Shown here: positions 49,761 through 58,189 of the stretch, one piece after another
Numbering within the stretch: the stretch's first letter is position 1
How the letters are laid out: every line of letters begins with the position of its first letter
Source: Sphingobacteriaceae bacterium
GTDB taxonomy: Bacteria > Bacteroidota > Bacteroidia > UBA7662
Length of the DNA: 64,000 bases
Direction: 5' to 3'
NCBI GenBank assembly: GCA_030682795.1
Contig: JAUXNJ010000019.1
Location: forward strand, 1 to 64,000
Notes under the pieces: generated by a model
Seen by the model: the letters and a program-made list of their open reading frames with translations, nothing else
What the model was told of the DNA's origin: nothing
Database searches by the model: none
Made by a program: the position numbers and the translations under genes

Positions 49761-50705
49761 ATGACCAAAGCCACACAACCCGTTTGTCCGCTTAGCAAAA
49801 GCAACAATGCCACCCTCATCGAACGCATTCCACTTGCAGCCTTGGATGCCTTGTACATGCGTTTGTACGGCGCACCCATCGCCCGCTTGTATCCAGGCCG
49901 AAGCACCATTGACATGTGGCAATGCAATGAGAGTGATCTCATTTGGTTCGACCCCTTGGTGCCAGGCGATGAAGCATTTTACAATGCACTTCAAGCACGT
50001 GACTGGTATTACGTTGACCACAAGCATGAGTTTGATGTGGCGGCACGTTTTATTTCAAAACACGACAAAGTGCTGGAAGTAGGCAGTGGAAAAGGAAATT
50101 TCGGCAAGTTTTTAAATAATGACAGCTATGTTGGGCTCGATTTCAGCATCAAAGCCAAAGAAATGGCTGCTCAAAACGGAATCGACGTAAGAAATGAAAC
50201 CGTTCAAGCACATGCCGATTTAAACCCTGGCGTGTATGATGTAAGCTGTGCGTTCCAAGTCTTAGAGCACGTGCCCGATGTATTTGAGTTTTTAGAAGCC
50301 ATGGTAAAAGCCCTTAAGCCTGGGGGTAAACTGATTATCGCCGTTCCTAGCGAAGCTTCTTACATCAGCAGGTCCAATAACTTAGCCTTAAACCTGCCTC
50401 CTCACCACATGAGCAGGTATACCGACCAAGCCCTGAAAAACATTTGCAACTACCTTCCTGTTGACTTATTGGCGTTGGAGCATGATCCTTTGCAACCGCA
50501 ACATTATTTTGATTATCCGTATCAAATTGCGATGGAAGCATTTCGAAAAAGATTCGGCTCAAGTTATAAGTCTGTTGACAATAGCTTCTTGAATAAAGTG
50601 CTTCGCATTCCTGCTACAATTATTGGAAAGCTTTTACAAAATGGTTTTAACGGCGGCAATACGCCAATAGGCCACACTGTTTTAGCCGTTTACGTAAAGC
50701 GATAA
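49761..50705 (+). CDS. Class I SAM-dependent methyltransferase
   Basis: 314 residues. A Cys-containing N-terminal lead (about 1-95, with MWQCNESDLIWFDP) is followed by the Rossmann methyltransferase domain: motif I DKVLEVGSGKGNFGKFL at about 107-123, GLDFSIKAKEMA with the acidic residue, CAFQVLEHVPDVFEFL for motif II/III and LKPGGKLIIAVPSE. The split lead-plus-methyltransferase layout is common among glycan-modifying methyltransferases. Substrate unknown; context suggests a sugar residue. Confidence 0.8.
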   Translation: MTKATQPVCPLSKSNNATLIERIPLAALDALYMRLYGAPIARLYPGRSTIDMWQCNESDLIWFDPLVPGDEAFYNALQARDWYYVDHKHEFDVAARFISKHDKVLEVGSGKGNFGKFLNNDSYVGLDFSIKAKEMAAQNGIDVRNETVQAHADLNPGVYDVSCAFQVLEHVPDVFEFLEAMVKALKPGGKLIIAVPSEASYISRSNNLALNLPPHHMSRYTDQALKNICNYLPVDLLALEHDPLQPQHYFDYPYQIAMEAFRKRFGSSYKSVDNSFLNKVLRIPATIIGKLLQNGFNGGNTPIGHTVLAVYVKR

Positions 50706-50709
50706 GTTT

Positions 50710-51438
50710 ATGCTTGCGTATTTAAACAAGCAATACAAGCTACAACAGTTCCAGCCAGCTTGGTACAGTTTGTTCATTAATCCTTTTTACATCATCAGAA
50801 AGGCCCTTTTCACAAACATCCAAAAACTTGCACCGCATTTAGGGGGAGGTAGGTTGTTGGATTTCGGCTGCGGGGCAAAGCCGTATAGAAGTCTCTTTGA
50901 GGTAACTGAATACCTTGGCTTGGATATGGAAAACCCTGGCCATCCCCACCTTACCGAGGAAGTAGATGTGTTTTACGATGGCAAAACCATTCCTTTTGAA
51001 AATAACAGCTTCGATGCTGTATTGAGCAGTGAAGTACTAGAACATGTTTTTGAGCCTGAGTCTACACTTCGGGAAATTAACAGGGTGCTTAAGCCTGGTG
51101 CCATGGGCCTTTTTACGGTGCCATTTGTATGGAATGAGCATGAGACCCCCTACGATTATGGTCGTTACAGTGCTTTTGGTATCACACACCTCATGCAAAA
51201 AAGTGGCTTTGAGATTGTGGAGTTACATCGCACCACCCATTTCATCGAAACATGGTTGCAACTGGGCATTTTATATCTGTACCAATTGCTTGAAACCCGT
51301 AACAAATACATCAACATCCTTTTAACCACGCTTTTTATTTCCCCTTTTAATTTGTTGGCTGTTGTATTATCGAAAATACTGCCTCGAAACCATAGCTTTT
51401 ATTTCAACCTCGTTGTGCTAGTGCGTAAAATGCCATGA
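50710..51438 (+). CDS. Class I SAM-dependent methyltransferase, glycan locus
   Basis: 242 residues. Motif I LLDFGCGAKPYRSLFE at about 51-66, YLGLDMENPGHP, then FDAVLSSEVLEHVFEPE and LKPGAMGLFTVPFVWNEHE-PYDYGRYS; the last segment (YDxxRYS) is typical for methyltransferases of O-antigen/EPS clusters. A hydrophobic C-terminal stretch (INILLTTLFISPFNLLAVVL) suggests membrane association. Starts 4 bases after the previous gene and overlaps the next by 4. Confidence 0.8.
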   Translation: MLAYLNKQYKLQQFQPAWYSLFINPFYIIRKALFTNIQKLAPHLGGGRLLDFGCGAKPYRSLFEVTEYLGLDMENPGHPHLTEEVDVFYDGKTIPFENNSFDAVLSSEVLEHVFEPESTLREINRVLKPGAMGLFTVPFVWNEHETPYDYGRYSAFGITHLMQKSGFEIVELHRTTHFIETWLQLGILYLYQLLETRNKYINILLTTLFISPFNLLAVVLSKILPRNHSFYFNLVVLVRKMP

Positions 51439-52673
51439 AAATTACGCTACTCTCTACCTCGGATCAATCGGGCGGTGCAGCCATTGCTTGTATGCGATTA
51501 GCAGATGCGCTTCATGACTTTGGACATGAGGTGCGCCTATTGGTCATGGAAAAAAGAGGAAATCACCCCAGGGTAATCGAAGTAGCTCCTCACAGGCGAA
51601 AGATTGATGGCCTTCTCAAGGACATTCAATATGCTTGGAACAAACGATTTTTGATAAAACCCGGTTTTGGCTTTAGTGCCAATCCTTGGTGGGACCACGC
51701 GCTGCATACGCATCCCACGATACAGGATGCCGATGTGCTTAATTTGCACTGGATTAACCACGGTTTTATTGGTCTTGATGCCTTGCGAAAACTGTTTGCG
51801 CTGCAAAAGCCCATGATATGGCATATGCACGACTATTGGGCCTTTACTGGAGGCTGCCATTATCCTGGCAGCTGTACGCATTTTGAAACAGGATGTGGCC
51901 ATTGCCTTGCTTTGCGCAAGCAGGGTGCGCAAGACTTATCACGGCAGCAATGGCTGCAAAAACAAGCCCTTTTTCAACTGAATCCACCTGTTTTAGTGGG
52001 CGCCAGTGCCTGGCTCACACAAGAGGCCGCCAAATCAGCCTTGGTACAATCAACCGCCGCCCAAGCCCAGCACATTTGCAATCCTATTGACTTAACATAC
52101 TACACAGCCGCCGACAAAGCCGCCGTGCGTACTGCAATGGGCTTGTCGCCACACAAAAAGTATGTGCTGTTTGCAGCCATGAACACAGCAGATCCTCGTA
52201 AAGGTTTTAACCAACTTATAAGTGCCTTAAAGACCCTAGAAGGCGAGTTGGCACAGACGACTGAACTGCTCGTGGCTGGTAAAACAAATTTGAAACTGAT
52301 AGCGGATACTTCGTTCAAAGTACATTTTTTGGGTGCTTTAAATCAAGATGGCATGCGCAATGCCTATCGTGCAGCCACTGCCTTTGTGATTCCTAGTTTA
52401 GAAGAAAACCTGCCAAACACCATTCTTGAAAGTCTGGCCTGCGGAACCCCAGTGGCTGGATTCGAGGTGGGAGGAATTCCGGAGATGGTTCAACATGGAA
52501 GGAACGGTTTTTTGGCCCCTGTGGGAGATGCGGCCGCACTTGGTAATGCCATTCGTTCAACCTTGCTGCTTAGCGAGTCTTCACTGAATACTGCTAGCAG
52601 CATACTTGCATTTGAATCGTCAGTGATTGCCGAAAAATATACTGTGCTGGCCAATGGTTTGTTGAAAATGTAG
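51435..52673 (+). CDS. GT4 glycosyltransferase, WcaC-like
   Basis: 412 residues, GT-B. N-terminus ITLLSTSDQSGGAAIACMRL with LLVMEKRG; central WHMHDYWAFTGGCHYPGSC plus further Cys (TGCGHCLAL) is the cysteine-rich block of WcaC-like transferases, also present in the paralogue at 22194. Donor domain: VLFAAMNTADPRKGFNQLI, VIPSLEENLPNTILESLACG with the E-x7-E pair, TPVAGFEVGGIPEMV. ATGA overlap with the preceding methyltransferase gene. Confidence 0.85.
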   Translation: MKITLLSTSDQSGGAAIACMRLADALHDFGHEVRLLVMEKRGNHPRVIEVAPHRRKIDGLLKDIQYAWNKRFLIKPGFGFSANPWWDHALHTHPTIQDADVLNLHWINHGFIGLDALRKLFALQKPMIWHMHDYWAFTGGCHYPGSCTHFETGCGHCLALRKQGAQDLSRQQWLQKQALFQLNPPVLVGASAWLTQEAAKSALVQSTAAQAQHICNPIDLTYYTAADKAAVRTAMGLSPHKKYVLFAAMNTADPRKGFNQLISALKTLEGELAQTTELLVAGKTNLKLIADTSFKVHFLGALNQDGMRNAYRAATAFVIPSLEENLPNTILESLACGTPVAGFEVGGIPEMVQHGRNGFLAPVGDAAALGNAIRSTLLLSESSLNTASSILAFESSVIAEKYTVLANGLLKM

Positions 52674-52713
52674 CTTTTGCCCACGCTACTTTGAAAAACA
52701 TCAACTATTGTTT

Positions 52714-54597
52714 ATGTTTGCTAAAAAAAACATGCGCTACACATTCCTTTTGCTTGCGATTCTCCTTTCGAGCACATGCTATGTGAAAGCACAAATACCG
52801 GCACACATTCCCTCTGTTGGCCTGATAGGCTATTGGCCTTTTGACAGTTCAGCATTAAATCATGCAGGAACAGCGCATCATGGCTCAACAAATGCCGTTA
52901 CAAACACGAACAACCGCTTTGGTCAACCTGCAAAAGCTTATTATTTAGACGGTAGCACTTCCTTCATCACCCTCCCGGCAACGGCTATGCAACAGGTTTC
53001 GGGGGCATTTACAGTTTCTATTTGGGCTCGTTCCGATACTTTTGTGCCTAGTGCAACAGGTCACGAAATTATAAATGATCGCACCAGTGCCACTTGGCCA
53101 TACCGCTTTCGGATAGGTTTTGCTTACGCCAACAACACCATTTTTAATGTCGACAGTGCTTATTTCGACCGCATCGCTGCCAATGGGACAATTCAAAAGG
53201 TTGGCAGTGCCCAACCCAGCTTTGATGGTTGGGAACACTATGTTTTTGTATACGATTTCCCTACTGCATCTACAGCGAGCATCCAAGCTTACCGCAACGG
53301 ACAATTGGTAGGCAGCACCCCTGCACCAACTGCTGTAACAGGAGCGAGAAATATCAATATCGGAAGAACATTTTTCCCAGGTGGGCCCTCTAATGGTCTC
53401 GGCTATTTTAAAGGGAGCGTAGATGATGTTTGTCTTTGGAGCAGGGCCCTAACTGCCGCTGAAATACAAACCCTATACGCTGAGTGTTCATTAGCAATAC
53501 AAGCTCAACCTTCGGATCAAGCTGTGGGGGTAGGCGCCAATGTAAGCTTTCAAGTAACAGCACCTACTGTCTCGAGCTATTTGTGGCAAATCGACTCTTC
53601 TGCCAATGGCAATTGGCAAGCTTTGGGCAATGGACCCGTATTTTCCGGGGTCAATACCCCAACACTTACGGTTTCAGGCGTCCAGCGCAGCCTAGCTGGT
53701 GCAAGATTTCGTTGTTTTATGAGTACTGGCACGTGTTCTGGCTATTCTAATACCGCTTTATTGGAAGTAAACTGTCAACAGCTCATCAATCAGCAACCCA
53801 TCTCCACCAGTCAATTCGTGGGTAGTCAAGCCTCTTTTCAAATCAACAGCACCATCAACGGCCTACAATATCAATGGCAAACCCTGAGCAGTGGAAACTT
53901 TGTTTCGCTCCAAAATTTAGGTCAATACAGCGGTGTAAATACCCCTAATTTGCAAGTGAGCACACTAAGCCTGGTGAATAATGGCCAATTATTCCGCTGT
54001 TTAGTAACTGGCTTAGGGTGTAACGATACCAGTGTAAACGTGGTATTGACTGTAAATTGCCTGCCACTTATAACGCAGCAACCTGTGAATGATACGGTAA
54101 GCCTTCAACAAACAGCACAATTTTTTGTGAACCCTTCCTCTTCAAGTGCTACTTATCAATGGTATCAAAACAGCGGACTTGGTTTTGTAGCCCTCAGCAA
54201 TGCTGGCCAATATACGGGCGTTACAACCTCCCAAATGCAGATGAGCAATGTGCAATTGATTAACAACAATACTGCCTTCCGCTGCATTGTTAATGACAAC
54301 AATTGTGCAGATACTTCAGCCACCGCTTTTCTTACCGTGATAAACAATGTTTCGGTTCCAGAATACGGGCAGCTGCGCATTCAAGTATACCCCAACCCTG
54401 CCAAAGAGCAGATCACCTTGGTTTTGGGTGAAAGTCGCGGTCCTGAACACCTTCAAATATTTAACCTGTTGGGCAGCCTGCAATTTGAAGCACGTCTTGA
54501 TGGAGGTAAACATCTGCTTTCGATTGCCAACTGGCCGGCGGGTACCTATGTAATTCGTGTGGGGAACGCCAGCACGCGCTTGGTAGTACTGCCCTGA
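52714..54597 (+). CDS. Secreted LamG / Ig-like surface protein with T9SS sorting domain (paralogue 1)
   Basis: 627 residues. Signal peptide MRYTFLLLAILLSSTCYVKAQ (start at 52714 or at the inner ATG 52732). LamG/concanavalin-like domain about 27-255: GLIGYWPFDSSALNHAGTA, FTVSIWARSD, GWEHYVFVYDF, GRTFFPGGPS and DDVCLWSRALTAAEIQTLY. Three Ig-like repeats follow (about 265-350, 355-440, 450-535), each with QPxxxxVxVGxxxxFxV, YxWQ and FRC/LLxVNC. The C-terminal ~75 residues (IQVYPNPAKEQITLVL, ending GTYVIRVGNASTRLVVLP) are a type A T9SS sorting domain, so it is exported through the system whose SprA is encoded at 61052. Likely a carbohydrate-binding surface adhesin; ligand unknown. Confidence 0.85.
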   Translation: MFAKKNMRYTFLLLAILLSSTCYVKAQIPAHIPSVGLIGYWPFDSSALNHAGTAHHGSTNAVTNTNNRFGQPAKAYYLDGSTSFITLPATAMQQVSGAFTVSIWARSDTFVPSATGHEIINDRTSATWPYRFRIGFAYANNTIFNVDSAYFDRIAANGTIQKVGSAQPSFDGWEHYVFVYDFPTASTASIQAYRNGQLVGSTPAPTAVTGARNINIGRTFFPGGPSNGLGYFKGSVDDVCLWSRALTAAEIQTLYAECSLAIQAQPSDQAVGVGANVSFQVTAPTVSSYLWQIDSSANGNWQALGNGPVFSGVNTPTLTVSGVQRSLAGARFRCFMSTGTCSGYSNTALLEVNCQQLINQQPISTSQFVGSQASFQINSTINGLQYQWQTLSSGNFVSLQNLGQYSGVNTPNLQVSTLSLVNNGQLFRCLVTGLGCNDTSVNVVLTVNCLPLITQQPVNDTVSLQQTAQFFVNPSSSSATYQWYQNSGLGFVALSNAGQYTGVTTSQMQMSNVQLINNNTAFRCIVNDNNCADTSATAFLTVINNVSVPEYGQLRIQVYPNPAKEQITLVLGESRGPEHLQIFNLLGSLQFEARLDGGKHLLSIANWPAGTYVIRVGNASTRLVVLP

Positions 54598-54640
54598 GGC
54601 GCATGCGGGCGTTGGCCGGCTTTTTTTGTAATATTGCGCC

Positions 54641-55369
54641 ATGTTTCAGCCCCGCCTCAGCATCGTCACCATTACCTTTAACGCTGGAGCTGTTTTGCAA
54701 CGCACCATGGATTCGGTGGCCGAGCAAGATTATCCTTACATCGATTATGTATTGGTAGATGGAGCCTCGCACGACAATACCGTGGACTTAATTAAAGCCC
54801 AGCAGCAGCAAATGCCGCTGCGATTTGTGAGCGAGCCCGACAAAGGGCTGTACGACGCCATGAACAAAGGCTTGGCAATGGCGCAAGGCGATTATGTGCT
54901 CTTTTTGAATGCCGGTGATACCCTGGCCGATGCCCATGTGGTGTCTGAAATGTTTGCTACCCAGTCCGAGGCAGATGTTTATTATGGTCACGCCATGGTG
55001 GTAAACCTCGATGGCAAAGAGCTCGGACTTCGCCAACCACTGCCTCCTGCCCATCTCAACTGGAAAAGCCTGCAATGGGGGATGTCGGTTTGTCACCAAG
55101 CCTTTGTAATCAAGCGCAGCCTGGCCCTGCCCTACGATTTACAATACCGCATTTGTGCTGACATCGATTGGATGATACGTTGTTTAAAGCAGGCAACTGT
55201 AACCGTTCATACGGGAGGTTTGGTTTGCCGCTTTTTGGCCGATGGCCTCTCGAGCACCCACCGCAAAAAGGCCTGGAAAGAGCGCTATCAAGTGTTGAGC
55301 AAACACTACGGCTGGTTCACCAATTTGCTGAATCATGTGTACATCGTGCTGCGGTACCCGTTTAAATAG
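54641..55369 (+). CDS. GT2 glycosyltransferase (WcaA/colanic-acid type)
   Basis: 242 residues, GT-A. LSIVTITFNAGAVLQRTMDSV at the start, DYVLVDGASHDNTVDLI and FVSEPDKGLYDAMNKGLAMA carry the DxD-like donor site; YVLFLNAGDTLAD supplies the next acidic pair; ADIDWMIRCLKQA is the C-terminal base-type region. The wording matches the WcaA-like GT2 group common in EPS loci. It lies between the two LamG-Ig-T9SS genes. Substrates unknown. Confidence 0.85.
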   Translation: MFQPRLSIVTITFNAGAVLQRTMDSVAEQDYPYIDYVLVDGASHDNTVDLIKAQQQQMPLRFVSEPDKGLYDAMNKGLAMAQGDYVLFLNAGDTLADAHVVSEMFATQSEADVYYGHAMVVNLDGKELGLRQPLPPAHLNWKSLQWGMSVCHQAFVIKRSLALPYDLQYRICADIDWMIRCLKQATVTVHTGGLVCRFLADGLSSTHRKKAWKERYQVLSKHYGWFTNLLNHVYIVLRYPFK

Positions 55370-55738
55370 CAGGGTGCCACCAGATGCAATGATTGCAAAA
55401 AAACCAGCAATACCCTTGCAATCAAGCTAGCATTATTAATGTGGCAGAGATGACGCCTTCAAGTTTATGAGGCAAATAACCTATTGACCCTGCAACCTTA
55501 TTTCCTACACGCAAACCAGTGCCTTTTCAGTTGTATGCTATTCAAAAAACCTTGCGGCACCAAAGCAACGTACTAAACACTTTCTGAATTTTTTATTATC
55601 TTTGAAACATTGGGCGCGGTTAAACGCTGCGTTATTTCGGCTCTTTGGAGTTTTTTGCTTCAACACTCACACGATAAATGCATAATGCTCTCCATACCTG
55701 CCAACAAACCAAATCAGCAACCCTTATCCACTTAAAAA
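55370..55738 (+). promoter_or_regulatory. Intergenic region with possible promoter of the second LamG gene
   Basis: 369 bases without a gene. TATCTTTG at 55597-55604 fits TAnnTTTG and would give a leader of about 125 bases before the ATG at 55739; no TTG at the -33 distance. Nothing else recognised. Confidence 0.4.
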
Positions 55739-57613
55739 ATGAAAATACATTCCGGCCTGATGTTTCCTGCATACCTGGTGGTTTTATTTGCCTTCTTTAA
55801 TTCGGCGATCGCGCAAGTACCTTCCTATGTCCCTACCAATAACCTCATTGGATACTGGCCCCTCGACAGTAATTTTTTAAACGCCTTTGCTCCACTGCAT
55901 CATGGAACAAATACGGGTGCCACCCCTGCCATTGGCAGAACGGGCATCAATTCAGTAGGCATGCGATTCAACGGTACAACTGCCTTTGCAAGCTTACCAG
56001 CTACTGTGATGAGTCAAGTCAACGGTTCGTTTAGTGTAAGCATTTGGTTAAATACAGATTCTACTTTTCCTAATAACCTGGGTTATGACCCCATTAATGA
56101 CCGAACTGCTGCGCAGTGGCCCTTTCGGTTTAGGTTAATGTTTGGGCAAACAAACTTTGGCACGTATAGTCCCGACAGTGCCTACATGGATCACATCAAT
56201 GCAAATGGCGTGCTTCCACGTGCTCCTGCACCCTACCCAAGTATAGACGGATGGACGCACTATGCCCTGGTTTATGATGGCAGCAGCACTGCTGGCGTCA
56301 TGCGCATTTATCATAACGGTGTGTTAACCGGCGTATCTGCTACAACCAATTTAACGTCGGGTGCAAGACCGATCAATATTGGCAGAGGGCTCTCGCCAAG
56401 TTTGCCTGGTGGCTATGGCTTTTTCAAGGGAACCATTGACGAGATTGCGATTTGGAATAGAGCCCTGAGCGGGACGGAAGTTTTAAACCTATACCAATCA
56501 TGTGCCGTAAGCATTGCGAGCCAGCCTCAAAACCAAAATGTTACTGTAGGTAGCACTGCTACGTTCACCGTCATACCCTCCTCTGCAAACGCCGGCATAC
56601 AGTGGCAGGTTGATTCAACAGGCGGCAATTGGATTCCGCTTTTGAACAGTGCTTCCGTTTCTGGAGCCAATACAACTACTTTAAGTATAAGTAATGTTGG
56701 CAGAAGCTTGAATGGCGTCCGTTTTCGAGCACTTATCATTGATTCCGCTTGTGTAGGTGCCTCCCAAATGGCTACTTTGAATGTTAATTGCCTACCGCTT
56801 TTGAATCAAAGTCCGGTTTCAAGCACCCATCCAATCGGGAGTGCTGCCAATTTCGTTGCTGGGTCGACGGTGCCGGGTACACAATACCAATGGCAAATCA
56901 ATGTCGGCGGAGGCTTTCAGAACATCTCTAACTTTGGTCAGTATACCGGTGCTAATACAAATACGCTAACAGTTTCAAACCTGAGCCGTCAAAACAACGG
57001 TCACCAATTCCGTTGTTTGCTTGCTAATTTGGGTTGTGTCGATACCAGCCAGGTAGCAACCTTAACGGTTTTATGCGACCAACTCATCACATCACAACCT
57101 GTTGATTTTAATGGTATTGTAGGGGGAAATGCCTCTTTTAGCTTAAATCAAACACCAGGCGCTAATTACGCTTGGTTTGTGAATAACGGGCTAAGCTTTA
57201 ACCCCATCAGTAATGGTGGGCAATTCAGCGGTGCAACAACAGCAAATTTGCAAATCAACAACCTCGGCCTTTTGAACAACAATACGGCTTACATTTGCGT
57301 GGTTACTGTAGGGGATTGCAGCGATACCTCTTCCATCGCTTTACTACGTGTAAGTACCGGTACCAGTACATCAAATATAGACCGCAAGCCCCCGACCATC
57401 TACCCAAATCCCGTTGTGAATTGGGTGTTTATCGACCTTTCTGGTCAAGCTACCTCAACGGATGTGCGCATTTTTGATCCTGCTGGTCGACTGTGCTACG
57501 ACCAACTACTCGAACCGGGTAAGCACCAACTGCCAATTGAAAAATGGGCGAATGGCCTGTACATCGTTCATATTGGTCAGGATGTTCATCGCATGCTGGT
57601 GCAGCGTCCCTAA
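55739..57613 (+). CDS. Secreted LamG / Ig-like surface protein with T9SS sorting domain (paralogue 2)
   Basis: 624 residues, same architecture as the protein at 52714: signal peptide to about residue 26 (AFFNSAIAQ), LamG domain (NNLIGYWPLDSN, FSVSIWLNTDS, GWTHYALVYDG, DEIAIWNRALSGTEVLNLY), three Ig-like repeats (SQPQNQNVTVGSTATFTVIP, then NQSPVSSTHPIGSAANF, then SQPVDFNGIVGGNASFSL) and a T9SS sorting tail beginning TIYPNPVVNWVFIDLS. The sequences are clearly homologous across the full length but well diverged. Both are separated only by a glycosyltransferase gene. Confidence 0.85.
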   Translation: MKIHSGLMFPAYLVVLFAFFNSAIAQVPSYVPTNNLIGYWPLDSNFLNAFAPLHHGTNTGATPAIGRTGINSVGMRFNGTTAFASLPATVMSQVNGSFSVSIWLNTDSTFPNNLGYDPINDRTAAQWPFRFRLMFGQTNFGTYSPDSAYMDHINANGVLPRAPAPYPSIDGWTHYALVYDGSSTAGVMRIYHNGVLTGVSATTNLTSGARPINIGRGLSPSLPGGYGFFKGTIDEIAIWNRALSGTEVLNLYQSCAVSIASQPQNQNVTVGSTATFTVIPSSANAGIQWQVDSTGGNWIPLLNSASVSGANTTTLSISNVGRSLNGVRFRALIIDSACVGASQMATLNVNCLPLLNQSPVSSTHPIGSAANFVAGSTVPGTQYQWQINVGGGFQNISNFGQYTGANTNTLTVSNLSRQNNGHQFRCLLANLGCVDTSQVATLTVLCDQLITSQPVDFNGIVGGNASFSLNQTPGANYAWFVNNGLSFNPISNGGQFSGATTANLQINNLGLLNNNTAYICVVTVGDCSDTSSIALLRVSTGTSTSNIDRKPPTIYPNPVVNWVFIDLSGQATSTDVRIFDPAGRLCYDQLLEPGKHQLPIEKWANGLYIVHIGQDVHRMLVQRP

Positions 57614-57652
57614 CCACCTCCCGGAAACTGCGAGCCTGCAATCAAAGTTATT

Positions 57653-57945
57653 TAGTTAACGCTGACGTCCTAAACGTTAGAAGCTTGAGAGGTATCCAGC
57701 TCTCCTTTGCTGCGCGCTCTGGTCAAGCTACGAAGTAGCGTCGACCAAAAGCCTCCGCCGGTCGTTGAGGTGCTCGAAACGCATGTTTTGATTGCAGCCA
57801 TTTCCTGTGGTCCTTGAATCTGTCGAAAGGCACCAAAAACAGCCATGCTTTGCTGCGAACATTTAAAAAATGCAGGTAGGTTTTCAAGCTGCAATAGCTT
57901 CTCTGCGCCAGAGCGGTAAAACAACCCTTTGTCTATCAATTACTG
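57653..57945 (-). repeat. Family I repeat, copy 2 (inverted, with ~90-bp extra segment)
   Basis: Reverse-complement match to 43361-43563. It carries an extra ~90 bases (GTCGACGCTACTTCGTAGCT through GGACGTC) just before the shared CAGCGTTAACTAAA end. The conserved reading frame is again open (57939-57670) and is extended by the extra segment. Confidence 0.75.
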
Positions 57946-57964
57946 TGACAACCAATTTTAGGCA

Positions 57965-58165
57965 TCATCACCAAATCAGAAATCAGAAATCGAATTCATA
58001 AATCAGAAATCATACAACGCCAGGGCCTGCTCTATCTGAAAAGGGAGCATCGCGACCGGTCTGATGTCTGAAAAGTGAGCGCAGCGAGCGGTCTGTAAAG
58101 CGAGCGCAGCGAGCGGTCTAATTCAGAAATCGCAAATCGAAATCGCAAATCGCAAATCGAAATCC
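57965..58165. repeat. Family B and H repeat block upstream of malic enzyme
   Basis: 57972-58013: AAATCAGAAATCAGAAATCG type units (family B inverted). 58034-58121: family H units (GCGACCGGTCTGATGTCTG and two GCGAGCGCAGCGAGCGGTCT copies). 58122-58165: further family B. Preceded by a piece (ACGCCAGGGCCTGCTCTATC) that also occurs inside the family D units. Confidence 0.7.
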
Positions 58166-58176
58166 CCCGCTTTTAT

Positions 58177-58184
58177 TACATTTG
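58177..58184 (+). promoter_or_regulatory. -7 box of the maeB-ruvA-sprA run
   Basis: TACATTTG matches TAnnTTTG 5 bases before the malic enzyme ATG at 58190, implying a nearly leaderless transcript. No -33 TTG; upstream is repeat sequence. Confidence 0.4.
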
Positions 58185-58189
58185 CAGCA

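Noticed and set aside
54598-54640. Rho-independent terminator before the GT2 gene
   Set aside because: A T7 run follows GGCCGGC, but no matching 5-prime arm of adequate length is present.
52714-57613. LamG proteins as exosortase (PEP-CTERM) targets
   Set aside because: Their C-termini have the YPNP...G-YxxxV...-VV-LP pattern of T9SS sorting domains, with no PEP motif, C-terminal transmembrane helix or basic tail.
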